From Sipunculus nudus (taxonomy: Eukaryota > Annelida > Sipuncula > Golfingiida > Sipunculidae): DNA of 64,000 nucleotides. Numbering within the stretch: the first letter of the stretch is position 1; every line of letters starts with the position of its first letter. A program made the position numbers and the translations under genes. Below, one piece after another: positions 28,401 to 43,400 of this stretch. The notes below the pieces were generated by a model that saw nothing but the letters and a program-made list of their open reading frames with translations, was not told the origin of the DNA and ran no database searches. The stretch spans positions 91,887,830-91,951,829 of the forward strand of contig CM049307.1 in the NCBI GenBank assembly GCA_026874595.1. The letters are read 5' to 3'.

Positions 28401-31400
28401 AGGATATTTCTAAATGTCGAAAACATCGATATTTGAAAACTCTGCGAATCAACGTAACGGGATATACCGATACATCGATAATATCTTGCAGCCCTAGTAA
28501 CAAACAAAACGAAATCTGACGAGGAAAAAAATTAGTTAAGAGAAAGAGTATTAAAGATTCATGAAATTTATGAGAGGAAGAAACGGAAAGAGATGAGGGG
28601 TTAAGGTTTATGATAATATTTTCGTCTACTCTTAAATACTCTCCAGAACACAAAGTGCAAGACTCCTTCATCTGCATTCATTTCTGTGTTGTTGAAACAT
28701 GAAACACTTTTTCAGTCTGCGCACGTTCCTAAATGATTAAATGATATAGAGTAAAAAATGTTGGTATACAGGTTGTGCTGCAAAGTAAATGTTAATTTTC
28801 CAAATCTAAACGTTCCTTTATTCTCTGGGAGCATTGATTTATTTTTTCGTAACGGCCCATCAAGTGAGTTCTAATATATACAAGTCTGTCAAATAGGAAT
28901 TGGTATCTTGGTTATTTCCATCATGGTCCATATCGCTGATGTAAGATGTAAAATTCTTCTGAGATTCTTCTCTCATGCAATGTAAGAAACTATTGTTCTT
29001 AATAGCATAAGATAAGATAAGATACTTTACTTGTTATACATACTTAATAAAAGTATTTCATACATTAGTATTTGTCTTGACTAGCGTGTTGGAAAAATAT
29101 AGACTGATGAAGAATAAATAAATATATATATCCATATATAAAATATATTTGTCTACAGATTAGTTTTCCGCAAGGGATCGGTGAAGTCCCATGGTGCTGG
29201 CACTCGTTAGTAAAGAAAGATATATTATATACCATTATAGGAATTATGCTTGCTTATGATATCCGTCAATAAATACAGCAGTTTTAATTGAAATTATATA
29301 CAATTAATAAACTAAGTTGGGTAGCTTAGTTCGGACCTGACGCCAAATCCCCACCAGCAGATAGTAATCACACGAAACACCAGTGTAATTATAAGACCAG
29401 TTTGGATATTTCAGTACATAGTAAAACTCTTGGTCCAAGATGGTACCCCTTAAATAGACTGTAAATATTTACAACAATGTATATAAAAGTTTATCTAATG
29501 AGCAGCCCACTGTCAGAGTCAGAGTTTACCTCTCCCCATAGTCCATGCTAGATTAAACTCTCCCGAGAATGTTTGCCACTGGTGTAATTCGTTTATTAAT
29601 GGTCCAAACAAAGGCATAACTTTAATATGCTGGTTTCATATCATCATGCTTTTTTGTCAATACTTTCTACATAGATACACGGATGTTTTCACTGCACAGT
29701 TTATGGCACATCCTCAATGTTCATTAACTTTACTGAACCACTAAATCCCGTACATAATCAGGCAGTCCATATGGCAGGAAAGATATTATAGGGAAAGAAA
29801 TATTACTCGTATCAAGTTTAGGCATTTATTTGTACTTGCCAATCATTTTGAAAATAAATTCGGTTTCCCCTTTCAGTATGATCATACTTTTTCTTTAAGG
29901 CCGGACCTTATCATCAAAAATAGTCCAGAACATCTACATATTACACGTCGTACTGAAAAACTAATCATGTCTCAGAAAGTGTATACAGCGACGGAGGGCC
30001 TTTGTCAAATCTGTAAAATGTGTATTAGCTGCAGTTTCCTGGATCAATCCATATATAATTGGTACTTCTTTAAATTCTTTCTTTCTCCGTAATTTCCCAA
30101 ACTAGTTTGAATCTGTGTATTTCTTGTGTTCGCATGCGCTTTGGTGAAGTACATGAGTCAATAAAAATATAATTATATTTAGCGACAAGTTCATTTAATA
30201 GACTGTTTCCAGCTTTAAATCTTGCATCTTCTATGCGGTAAATCCAAATGATATATGATGAGCTAAAAGCATAATAAAGTATCATTGTGTCAGCGTGGCT
30301 GATGACGCTAATGGTTTTATGTCTCCGGTTTCTTGGCGGGCGTGGTGTTGGCTGTCGCGCCTGATGAACGGATGTTAAGTTTTCTGCGTTGTGCCTGCAT
30401 GTGGGTGCTGTTGCTTTCCGGTCTTCTTACACCCTTCTCTGCCCCCCCCCCCCCCCCGGCATGCTGGTGGCTGGAACGACTCTATGTTTGGCTTGGTAGG
30501 ATCTTAATCTTCGACTCCAATCAGCACTCATTTTACGCCCAGGGAGCGCCCAGGAAACGGGTCTAAGACCCTTCCAGCTGGAGCGCTCAGAGGGCTCAAT
30601 ACATCCTCAGTTCAGTTAAATAAACGTAGGATGTATCTGAAAGGTGCGAGGGTAACATGATATTAAGTTCAGGCAACCACCGAGGGCTACCTGATATGGA
30701 TTTCAAATTACACCGGGAATCGAACACGGGTGGCCAGCGGAGAGAGGTGTGCTCGAACGAGGTGTTAGAACGAGGTATAATGCACAGAATACCACCTAGG
30801 ATAAATTGTGTATATAAAACATATTTGAAACAGCCTCATGCAAATGCTTTAATACAATTTTCTAGGCTGCGTTAATGTATTTGTCAGAAATATAGTATTA
30901 ATCCTTCTCTAGGTCCTGGCGCTTGATAATTGGAACATAGCACTTTTTGTGATTGAAACTGGACCCAAATGTTCTGTTAAGGCACATGAAAGATATCAAA
31001 GTAATCCAGGGACCCGTAATTGGTATTCTTGTATTTGCCATTATCAACTGACAGATAAAATATTAAAATTATTTATTTTAATTACGGTAGCAATTCAATG
31101 AAATTAGATGAACTCTATTATTAAAGTGAATTGAGCATGTACATCAGCTATCTGTGTGTATTTGGAGCTGGCTACGCATTTGAACACACACGTGTTCTTT
31201 ATACATCCGTCAAGAAAGTTTGCCGGGTATAATGACGTCATTCTTGTCAGACGTGTTGGTTTAGTTGCCTGTTTATTAAAGTCTCACAACTATTCCTGTC
31301 TAATAGGTTTTGCGTGATTATTATTTGTTTGTAAAATTAACAAGCCTAAAGTGGGTTGCGTCCTAAGCAGAAAATGAAAAATACGCAATTAATTTGGGTG

Positions 31401-34400
31401 AAAAGAATACGTTACTTCGTCAGATTTTTCTGTAAAATAACAAAAATCATTATTGGAGATAAAAGCGCGTCCTTTTAGCGACAACTTTCAACCAGCCGCA
31501 CCAAATATAGGTGGCAGAAAACAGTGACGCCATAACGGGATACTGCGTACAGAAGTCACTCATAACAAGGGGAAGATATGTCATTTTAGAAAATGAGGCC
31601 CTACTTCCTCGAAGGTATAAGGGAAACAATGCACCATCCGGCACTGCCTTTTTGGTAGCGTGTATGTTTCTGCTCTTTAAGGGGTGGGGGACGCCCCCTT
31701 CTATCCGCTAGTTTTAACTACAGGAGTAGCCTACCCCTTTTTACTGTAATATTTGTGCTCGTCCCGTGTATACTTTCCCTTTTGCCATACATATACATGA
31801 TAATTCCTTCTCCGAAGGACATACAATCAGAACACATTTGCTTAATTTTAGTGCGGATATAAAAGATCAGTCTTTGTTATTTAAGTTGGAGTTCAACTTT
31901 AAGAAGTTACCTTGTTTATCATAGCCAATAAGAACATATTCCCTGTTCTAGGGACAGCTGTTTTAATTAATCATGAATGTTGTCAAGATTAAACTGAACT
32001 TGATGAGTTGAATCCGGCTCGTTTGACTAAATTTAATCTATAAATGATGTGAACGTCAATGTTTTGATGCATTTTAATTTATCAGTGGTTACCTGAAACA
32101 GTATGTGACTAATTATTCTGTGACTATGTACTTGAGATATACAACGCTGGATTCTGGTAATAATCCACATAAATCATGTTTCATAATTTGCTAAAGAAAG
32201 ATTTAATCTAGTCCATGTCATCCGATCTAATATGAATCAAGATTTATTGGACTGTCCACCCGTTGAAAATTCAAGTACCAAGGTTCCTTTTACACAGTCC
32301 TGTTAATCAACAAACTTTGACGACCGTAATTGCGGAACAAATGTCTCCGTAAAAGTTCGGGCTCCTTTAGTTAGCGAATTAAGCCTAAGTCAAATACATC
32401 GCACAACACAAATTCGACAGGTCTACGACAGAAAATGGGGGACATTCCTAAGATAGTCTTGGGTGTGTCGTACGAAATTCAGGTGTTTTGCGACGGAAAA
32501 AATTGTCGTTGACCGTTGCCGTAGAATTTTGTAAATGTTCAATTTTTTTTTTCATTGTTGTATGTTATTCTTTATGTCAGGCCGATCTCGTAGGTCTGTT
32601 GTACGATGCCTTACGACTGTGTTATGAAACAAACATACGACTTTTATATGATATTTTTTTTATCTGAGGCTCTACAAATCGTAGGACTACCTACGACAGC
32701 CCAACATTTACCGCACCTTCTACCTATGACGCTCCTAAGAATGTTCTGACGTTGTAGGTCATTCCTCCGACTGCAGTGGGTTTGTCTTAAGCCAATATAC
32801 ATATAAACCAGATCTACGACTGGAAATTGAGGAAATTTTTTCTTTTGTATTACTACCATCGTAGGAACTTCATACTACCTTAGTAGGAAGATTGGACTTA
32901 GACAGCCCAGCAATTTTCCAACCACCGTTTCCAAAATATTTTATAAGTGAACGCTTCCAAGAAATAATAAAAAAAACTCTTCGAAACCTACTGAAATCGA
33001 CAGTCAAAATCCTAGGTTGTTTGTGACTTGTGCTTTAGCGCAGCATTTGGACTGGTAACGTCCGTTAATTAAGCTTCCTTCTAGGGAAGGGGTGGATTAT
33101 GGAGGGCGAACTATTTCTGATCCGTAATAGCGGAATTTTGCATAGACTAGTAACCAGTCTATCTTATGGGAGGAGGTGTAGTAGTTTCCAGACAGAAACA
33201 CGATGCCGCTTATATGTGACTTACAGCGTGGCTCCATGCGAGGCGCCCTTGTAATGGTGTCACAGGAACTCGAATGCCATGTCCTGCCGGAAATGGTACC
33301 ATATAGTTTTCTAAACCAAGCTAAAAAAATGGTATGTGTATAAATGTCTAAAAGCGTTAATGAAGTCATCAATTAGTGCTCTTTTTTTTCTTTATCAATC
33401 ACTACATATTTCAAGGGGTGACAAACCTCGAGCATGTCATATTTTTGCACCTGATATTTATTTTTAACCTTATTCACAAGGTCGCACACTCCTTGGCGGT
33501 TGCATACATAATTTTCAAATCCAGAAATAAATATTAACACATAAATATGAACTGACCTTTAGGGAAATTTAAAAAAAATACTCAAGCACCGGTATCCCTA
33601 TATCCCTCTAGGTAAATACCATGAAATGCATTACGGACGACAATGGTATAAAGTCTAATTATAATGTAATTTTATAATCGATGTATTTTACAATATATAG
33701 GAAGGTTAAATGATGTTTTGTCATTGACTTACCTGCATCTTTCCTGACCTACAACCGCTTTATCCTAACTGCTCACACATTGTAATTTAGTTCAGTCACC
33801 CGTTTACGAGTAAATTTGGTAAAATTAATGATTTTCAAGCGCTTCATGAAGGTCAATGATGATCCTTTTTTATCTCTAATTGGTTTTATAAATATGCATA
33901 CAATCTTTTGGAGCAGTTTATTCTGACAACATAAAATATGTATTTTAAGTATTCATATGAATAATGACAAGTTTATAAAACGCTGTCCACAATCATATCA
34001 ATGACGCCGCGGGCTCCTTTTATTTAAGCCAGGTGCACCAAGAGTACGCATCCTTTACGGTAGGTGGCACTGTTGAATCCAAATCCGATGCGTGTAAGCA
34101 TGGAGCTCGCATGATTTGGTAACTGTTTGAAACTTTGGTGGCAGTCGCATTGGTTAATGCGTTTGCGCGTGCATATCACCGCAGCTGTGAAGACGTCAGG
34201 TTACCCTATTTACCCGCTTTAATCTTGAATCGTTATCCAGTTACCCCCGTGGGGTACAGTCAGAACCTAATTTCGGTTATCTCCGCACTATTCAGATTAC
34301 CCTCCTTGCAGAATTAACAATTTTTTTAATCCTTTTAATTCATGATATATTATTTTAATAATCCACGTAAAAGATACTAGATTTAAAGCTAAAATTGATT

Positions 34401-37400
34401 TATGAAAAAATAAAATTGTCGTAAAATGTTAAATATATTGTTATTTATATCTATATTGACTCTGAAACGCATATTGTACAACCCCCATGACCCGGTACAT
34501 GCCACCATAAGATATACCTAGATTAAACCTAATTTGAGATATTCAGATGAAAGAAAAAATATGAATTTTAATCAATAAACAACGGTTTTTAGTGGGTAAT
34601 CTCAAATCAAAGCGGGTAATCTGACATTGATTCTAATTAACCTCTGGTGGTATTCTGAAATTTTAAATATTAAAATGCCAGCATAAGCAATATAAAGCAA
34701 ATTAAGCTTTATAAGTTACTCAGATAATAGTTTAGGTTAGGCTTGTATCTATATTTGTAAGCAGTCATTTTGTTTAATCGATACGTTATTATATTGTTAT
34801 ATTCATACAGCCCTACTCGAAATCCATGAGAAAAACTTACTGAGTAAGATCTTCCCTGGTCTAACTTGTGGACCAGGTTTGGAGCAAAAGTCAGGTTATA
34901 TTATAAGGAACTTCTTAGAAATGCACCAAGTGTAACCAGTGTATATGGGACTAGACCTTTCAATGTTTTAGGTATAAAGGAGTATCTTAAATTGAATCCC
35001 ACATTCCACCGGTAGCCACGGCAGTTTTAGGCACATCATCAAAATATCGGAAAATGTGAGTATTGGGAAAATGTATCACAAAACGCAAAATGCGGATCGC
35101 CGTATCGCGATATATAATTATAACGATAATATCGCGCAGCCTTAAAGAACAAGGGACCACGTTAATAAAAGACACTTTTTTAATTTTAAGGAATAACTAT
35201 TACAAGTTGAATTGGAGTTTGTATAAATAAATGGATATAGGTATATAATATGAATATTATAACTGAATTATGCATGAAAATATTACAAAATATATACAGT
35301 TGTCACCGAAATATATCGGAATATTTGCAAACTCTTCCTGGAGTCAGTTATGTATGGTGTATAGTCTTGATCAATGAAATTCAATTATTTATGCTCAAGG
35401 GCATTAAAGTACATGTTGCAATATATCCTGGCACAGGCTTTGTGATCGCTTTGTCGAATCTCAGACGAGGAATGGTGAGATTTCCCACGGTTCTTTCCAC
35501 CCAAAGGCAGCGCTGTGCAGACTTAATGAAAAGGACGTGCCTTAAAGCTATGTTATCACTCACAAACGAGTGCGCCATGGGGGTTTCTCGGTGGTATGAC
35601 CCATCAGGGACCCCCATGAACTGCAGGTTCGGTAATCATTGAGCCTGCTTAACACCAGACTATAAACTGAAAAGCAGCTTAAGTCACGCCATGTCCTGTA
35701 CGGAATTTTGCAGTTGCATATCATTAGTAATTTCCTCTAGATAAAACCGGATATCTCCCCCTAAAAGGGAAGGTGTCCCTCTCCAACGCACTATTGATTT
35801 CACAGATTCACTCATCATCACTCCGCGTCACTGATGTTGTGTTTTCTGCTTCACTGTTAGCAGAAGTCTACATACACCGAAAGATTTCCATTGCATTAAG
35901 GCTGCAGCGAGATATCCGTCGTCAGGTTTAAATTATCAATAAGGGCCACTGACTCTGTTACCAAACTGAAAGTAATAAAATGTCGTGCACAGAAGGTAAA
36001 TTCATAGTGTGGCGGATGTCATCTGCCAAATAAGAAATCAATAATTTTTTCCTCAGGTAGGTGCGATTGACGCGTGTTCAAACTTAAAATGGTGGCTTTA
36101 GACTTTAAACGCCATAGATATGTATGGCGCCACAGCGCACTTTCTATAAACATTTGAATACGGGCATGGATACGGTCGGCTATAAACTATGATTAAAGTA
36201 GAACTGTTTTCTTAGTATACATGTACATCTCCGTATTGATCTTAATTAAACCTTTGTGTTCTATACTCATTATTTACGGTTCATTAAAACTTTCCATAGG
36301 CGAAATAAATAATCAATACCCCTAAGAACGGCCCAGCTTTCAGTCATGATAAAGAAATGGCTTATCTCACGGGATGAAACAATCCTGTACACTATAAACA
36401 TGATATGAGGATCCAGATAACAACCAAAACAAACCAAACAAGAAATTAACAATTGGGAAATATTGAATAATTCGCTACCCAGCTGGCTTAAAAATTTTTT
36501 ATCAACTTGCAAAAAAAAATCCTGGATACGCACCAGTTAAGCAGGTACAGTCGTATTACTTAAAAGAGACATTCAATCGTACGAATAAAGAGGGCACATC
36601 AACCCCGACTACTCGACATTGGTGTGTGTGTGTGGGTGCGTGTGTGTGGGTAAGAGAGAAAGTGCCGAATTATAATATCAATGGCTGATCCGGACAATAA
36701 AGGAGTTTTGTATGAGCGGCACTCGGAAGTGGGGATCGTCCATCAGAGTCTGTTACATGTAAATGAACTGTTTCCCGCGCGTGCTCCTGCATGATTTACG
36801 TGCTGCGTGACATGAGACATGCCCGAGTGATTAACATGCAAGGGGTGTCCATGTCTAACAGTGCAACACATCATTGATTACAGATAAACCTGTCACTGTC
36901 CAAACAAATTGTCGTCCATCGTGGCTACAGCCAAACGGAAGACCGCAAGCCCTGCCGCTAGCAATGCTAAGACGATGCAGCACGGTGGGCGAATAATAAA
37001 GGACCAGGCTTTGTTTCGTGGCTGCCATGTGATTTACGCAGAGAGCAAGTCAATGCATAAAGTTAATCCTTGGAATCTGTTGTCGGGAACAAGGGCTGAG
37101 GCACAGCTGATTGTGGCGGTCGACTTCTCAGGCCCGGGAAGTCATTGTAGCGGTGTAATGAGGGGACCTGTTATCACCCGACCAGACCGGCATTTCACGC
37201 TAGAATCAGTCAAAATATGATGGCAGAACACCCAATTTGTGGCGGTAGATTGGAGATACACGGCCCACAGTTTCCCGCCTCTGACGAGACGATTGGACGT
37301 GAAGAGAATCGTTAAGATGATCACAACTTCCCGTACTTGGGGAGACACGTTAAAAGTAGAATCGCCGGGCGTGTCCGGAAATGAACTCTATCCATTTTTA

Positions 37401-40400
37401 TGCTTATATAACACAGCCCACACACTGTGTTCAGCATAACCCATGAAAAAACATCAAGCTTTGAATATCCAGACCAATTTACACGTATACTATTTAAAAA
37501 CTAGATACAGATTTTTAAAAATGGCTCGTCGGATTGCGTGTAATTACCTTGTAGGACGCAGTAATTTACATTTCTTGTAAAATCCGTTAAATACCAAGAT
37601 GAAATATCTATCTTTCTATATAATCAAGAAACACCAAAGTATGAAAAAATTTAAGATGAATAAAAAGATTTTTTACTCTGTAGCACGTCTGACATTCAAC
37701 GATCATTACGATTAGTTTAGGTTTTAAATGTGTTAAATAACTTAGATACGTTAACTTACAAAATACAAAATATTCAGCTTACAATCACACAAGGCAGTTG
37801 TTATAGCCTGCAGAAAATTACTTTTAAATTGTGACAAAATGAAATCATTTTCATCGACAAAAGCTGCTGATGTAAATTTTATGTTAGATATTCAACCTTT
37901 ACAATAAGTGCTATGAGGCAGAGGAGTTTATTCTGGATCTAGCGGTATGTGATTATTATCTGTAACGGATATATATAATATGCAAATTGGCAAAATTTCA
38001 GTTACAACTGAAGTACTGAAGATGTCGATTTTTAAGTATGGGAAAATTTCCTCGCATGACATAAGTTTGACTGTTGATAAAATATTTTCAATGTGCATAT
38101 TTACATAATTATATAATTTTATAATTTCAATAAACTTATTATATAAGAATATATCTATGTCAATAACGTAAAATATACGGATGAAAAAGTATTCAAATTG
38201 TTAACAGATATTAGAAAATTTAAAAAGGGCGTTAATTAAAATCTTTATCTTTTTTCCTTCAGATTTGTTCAGTGTATAATGTGTTCCTATGAAACCATTT
38301 TGCGTAACTGCTGTATTGGGATAATGTTAAACACAGTTATAAAAGCCCTTTATACAAGTTTGCCCCATACAGTAAAGTGTGACTGCTTGAAGAAACATTT
38401 ACAGTAATTTCCATTATTGCTCTTTATCCTTGTCTTCTTCGCCCGGGACTTACAGTTTTCTAGCCGATGGTAAATAAAAACAGCAATTTGTTTGCAATAT
38501 AATATTTGATAAGCCGTAAATATAGGAAAGTATGCATTTATATTTATATTGAACTTTAAGGCCTGCATGAATCGTGACACTTGTCAAACGGGAAAATGCA
38601 CTGAAACGTCCGTCTGTCTTAGTACATCGATTTCGTTATAAACAGCCACCAATTAACACAAAACAACACGTGCACTTAAAAAAAAAAACAAAGTGTAAAT
38701 CCAATCTCTATGATAACTGGTATAAACGGGCTATCATCCATGTAACCCGTACGAGACATACTTGTAGACATGTGGTCAGAAATTCATGCGGGGGGGGGGG
38801 GTGGGGGGTGGTACCAACATGCTGAGTTATAACGCATTTGGCTTGCACACGGTGTATGTTGTATGAAATACACAAACAAGTGGCAGTCTACCCCTATACT
38901 CTAAATGACGAAAACAGTTGCATTCTCCTAAAAGGTCGATGGACGTTGTTGTATCAGAGGGGCAAAAAGACGCTAAAATAGGATATGATTGGGGGAATGC
39001 AGACTCTACGTAATTCTGCCCAGGTTTTAAACCTGAATGGTACTGAGAACCATGACCAGCGTGCTCCTACTGAATAAGATAACTGTGTAATTATGATTGA
39101 CCACTAATTACCATCCTGAAGCAATACATTCCGCTATAATGCTATAATGCTATAGCCGAGCACCTAAAGACACGAGCTGAATGGTCTTCTTGGCCTTGAC
39201 TGGACATCCTTATGTGTAATGGAGGGTATAACACACACTCTGGTGAACTGTGTGTCTCCCCGAAGCAAATCAAGTTGGACATTCTCTGAAACCATTACCG
39301 CCTACAAAGTTCACATGAGTTCTCAGTCTCCTCAGGGTGTCTTAATTGGATTGGTCATCCTTAAGAAACCATGATCAAAGGAATGTACTAACCACGCCAA
39401 GATTTTCTTCAATTCATTTCAATGTAACTAACCCAACAAATTGGAACCAGTCATCTGATTAGTGTCGCAGCATATAGAACTGAGGTTTGCTGACGTCTAG
39501 CTCAAAACAGAGAGGCGTGGAACGTTTGCTGACATCTAACACAGCCCTGAGAGGCGTGGAACGTTAAGGCACAGTCGTTAGACTGCCAACCTGAAGCTGG
39601 AGAAAATGAAAAGACGTTTGTCGGAGATATCTGTCATCTTGCGGTCACCATTTTGATCATATCATCTCACAAAATGGCGGACATTGAGTTATAAAGGTTC
39701 TGCTAGGTCCGGTGACCGTTAATCAGTTGACGATCCATTTTGTTTAGTTAAAGCCGCCAACTGTCCGGAGATCTAAACAGTTAAAATGTGTTGGTTTAAC
39801 ATGAGGCTCTTTTACGACCTACCTGCGTCCTATTAATTTATACTCTCTGAGTAGAGTACAAGTTTACATCATTCATAGTATCAAGAACATGCTTTATGTC
39901 TTCCAATTAAATAAATATACATTCGAATAGATATGTCAATACTGTAAATACAAATCAGCTAAAAAGAGCAATTATTGTTATTCATTTAATGTCTTTACGA
40001 TTAAAAACGATTTATCCTAAGACACTTGTATTAAGACAATTATTGTTTTCCTGCCATTTATCTTAATATTTCCACCTGCTTTGTTTCTTATTCAATTTCA
40101 ATTTAAAAAGGCCATATTTAAATGAACGCTTGTTCGCCCACACCTGCGTGGAATTAAATAAAACTACACAATCGCGATAAATAGAGAACCATAAATAATT
40201 TATTAAAAACGATGCAACTCATCACGCTCTTAAAGCTAACATCATATACGCAAGGAAGATTCCTCTGTTCTCGGAAGGCATTTTTTTATGTATTTTCAAA
40301 TACATGTTTTTCTTTTTCATAGTTGAGAGATGATTTACTGGGATGGATGTGGAATTAGTCACAGATACAAACAAGTAATCTGATATTGCGATAATAAAAA

Positions 40401-43400
40401 GAATATGTAGAAGAAGTGGAATATTTTTGTTTTCTCTGATGCTTACTTCATGTTTGGACTGTAAAATATTGCCAAAAAAAAAAAAAACCGGAAGTTCAAT
40501 CCTCTTCCAGATGCCAATGCGTCTGGGCATAAAACAGGTTATCCCAGAAGGGAGAAGAATTATATGTGCCGTCATATACCTGAACTACAAAAAGCAGACG
40601 AAAATAGCCATTTATTTGGAGCTTATGGTCGTGATCCTATGTTAATGTTTCTAAGTGACGTGGCTTTCTTGTATGTGAGGGATTATCCGGCTGCTAAACG
40701 TGGTTTATCACTGATTTCTTAAAATACGTCAGCCCTAAATACTGTAAAGCTGATCTTCGTCAAAACGTTTTTTGACTCAGTGTCAGCCATAAGAAAAACG
40801 GGAGTATATTTTGAATATTTTGGTGGAACCCAGGTTCACAGACAAGGCTAGTAGAATAAAAGAGTGTCTGAGTTTTGTTTCCATTGTACATAGGCCATGC
40901 TTCAAGATGTCCAACTCAAGTCTTTAGGAGTGGGGGAAAATGGTTCTTCGTAACCCTCGCTTTTAATGTTAATAAAAAAAAACTATTAGGGGTTTTATTA
41001 ATATAAGTGGCATCGGGATAATCAGTTTATAATATTATATTTTTCTTAATGATCGTTATATTATGAATTTAATATTATGAACAGTAAGGTTAGGATATGT
41101 GTCATTTCCATCCATTGATCGTAGGAAATCAGACAAGCAATTCTTCTAGGCTGAATATATGTCGTGGAGCATATATAAATCAAAGTTAGATTAAAAATGA
41201 GGAAAAGATGGAAAAAAATAGCAAACATTACTTTGCATAATCAAGATATGTTTTCCATGGTATTTATATTTTAATCAACACGTTGATATTCTGGGAAGAT
41301 GCTTTCAGTGCTCTTTGTCATTTGGGCGGGTATCCGGAGGAGATATATTTGCGTGGGTGCTTATTCCCTCCTATTTTGCCACTATTCAAGTCCGTGCCAT
41401 AATATATTCTCAATACCGACACCTGATTCATTCAGGGAAGACCATATTTCAAGAGTATATATCTTTTACAAAATTATCATCCAAAAGTGATGGGCATGCG
41501 ATGAAACAGTATATGAAAAATGTAAATATAGATCCATAGAGCTAAGACCTAACATCGTTTTGACATCAGGAAATGAGAAGTTCGCGGAAAACATAACACA
41601 TTTTTAGCTCAGGGTGCAATCGGGTCACATTAGGATGACATCGGGACGCCATCGGTCTGATAATGGGACACATCGGGTTGACATCTTTGATGCGTAAGCA
41701 AGCCAATGCCATCGGCTTCTGTAGCTCAGTGTTAAAGCACACGACTCAAAGCCAGGAGATCGTGAGTTCGAGTCTTAGCCGAGGCTGTGTGATCATTCAC
41801 GGTCGGCCCCAACCCAGAGTGAGCGCTCTTCAGCCTTATTGGCGAGACTGTCTCCAACAATAAAGTTTCACTCACAAATGAGTGCGCCTATCGGGGGTTC
41901 CTCGATGTTATGACCTAGGGTGACACATCCAGGACAAGCAGGAGTGGTACACCGCGCCTGGTTAACACCAGAATAATCGGATATAAGCCCTGCCGCGTAG
42001 TCCGAAACCACTGGAAATGGAACTCTGCAGATTTACCAAGTCATACTTGAGTAAGCATTACAAAAACGGAGGCGCTACCAAAAAAAAAGAAAAAAAAAAC
42101 CAAGTTAGGTTTAAGGACGAACACGCTCTTAGTAAATTATTCGTCTTACTTAAGTGCTAAACGTTAATATATAATAGAATATTCGGACATAACATTTAAC
42201 TTATTGACGTCTTTGGCTGTGGCCGAATTGTGTCCTTGTAGAACATGGCAATTGCAAATATCATTTAGTTAATGAGAATGACACTTTTTTTTAATAAATG
42301 AAAATATGGAATTGTAGAGCAGCAGCCGAGGCGCACGTTTCACGGCAAAAATATCTATGATTTACAAACATGATATATTCAATCATGAAACGTAAACACT
42401 GTTTTTAATAAATTAATATCTTTTGGGGGGAGGTGGGATAGGTAGGATACCACAAATTTTTTATCATATCTTTTTAGAATGAATTACAAAATGGTAGGCA
42501 CAATAATCACTGAGAAGTGTACCGATTAAAAAACTCAAGGTGATATCTTATATACTTGAAGGTACAATTAATTAAAATCACATTTTTTTTACATTACTAA
42601 TATGTCTCTCTCTGTCTGTCAAATAACACTTTGAATTGAGACCTGCATTTCGATAAGATAAAAATGGAATTAAATCTAATACTGTTATTTTTTTTCTTTC
42701 ACAATAACGTAACATCCAGTTAAGGTTACAATAGTAACAACATGTAACAGTACAATCAAACCGCTACTGCTTATAGTGTACAAGGTTAAGTGTTATGTGG
42801 ATGGCATGGCCGTCAATTAAAGTCACACAAGCTAAAAGCCAACTACAACGTCGATACTTGATATGAAGCATTTATTTCGGGATGCTTACTTTTATACATT
42901 CATATATTCATAGAACTGATTTCCAGTGTTAAGTAAGACTGTAATTTAATTTTACTATCAATAAAATAAAATATATTTTTTATATTTTGCTTATCATAAA
43001 TTGAAAAAAAATTCGTATACTCATGAAACAGGTGACATATATATATATAACTGGAAACGTAGGGGATAAATTTGATTTTTCTTGATTAAAATAATCGACA
43101 AACAAAATAGTTTTAAAAATCTTTTGAAATTTGAATAGCTGCACACAGATCTATAGTAACGAAGAGATCGTTCCACATTCCTAAAAGCAGGGTTTCCCCC
43201 GTAGTCCATTTAGTGATTCAGTTATTAAATAAAGAGTGGCCCTAGAGCGCATTCATGTGCCTCAACTCTCAGTGGTGACTCTGCTGATTAGGGTTTAAGG
43301 AGGGCGTTGGTATAAATGTATGGAGTCAGTAATGTAATCCGTTAAAATATGCTGGACACGAATAGATTCAATGCAAATTATACAAATATATGGTTGACTT

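Noticed and set aside
35250-35642. 130-codon ORF as a gene
   Set aside because: Mostly translation of SINE copy S3.
36909-37220. 103-codon ORF in the CpG-richer island as a coding gene
   Set aside because: No domain, and frames on the other strand are also open. GC-rich patches have few stops by chance.
41714-41790. A tRNA gene with good A and B boxes
   Set aside because: The sequence continues into a body shared with 13290-13618 and 35440-35715, which marks a SINE. The tRNA fold is not clean.
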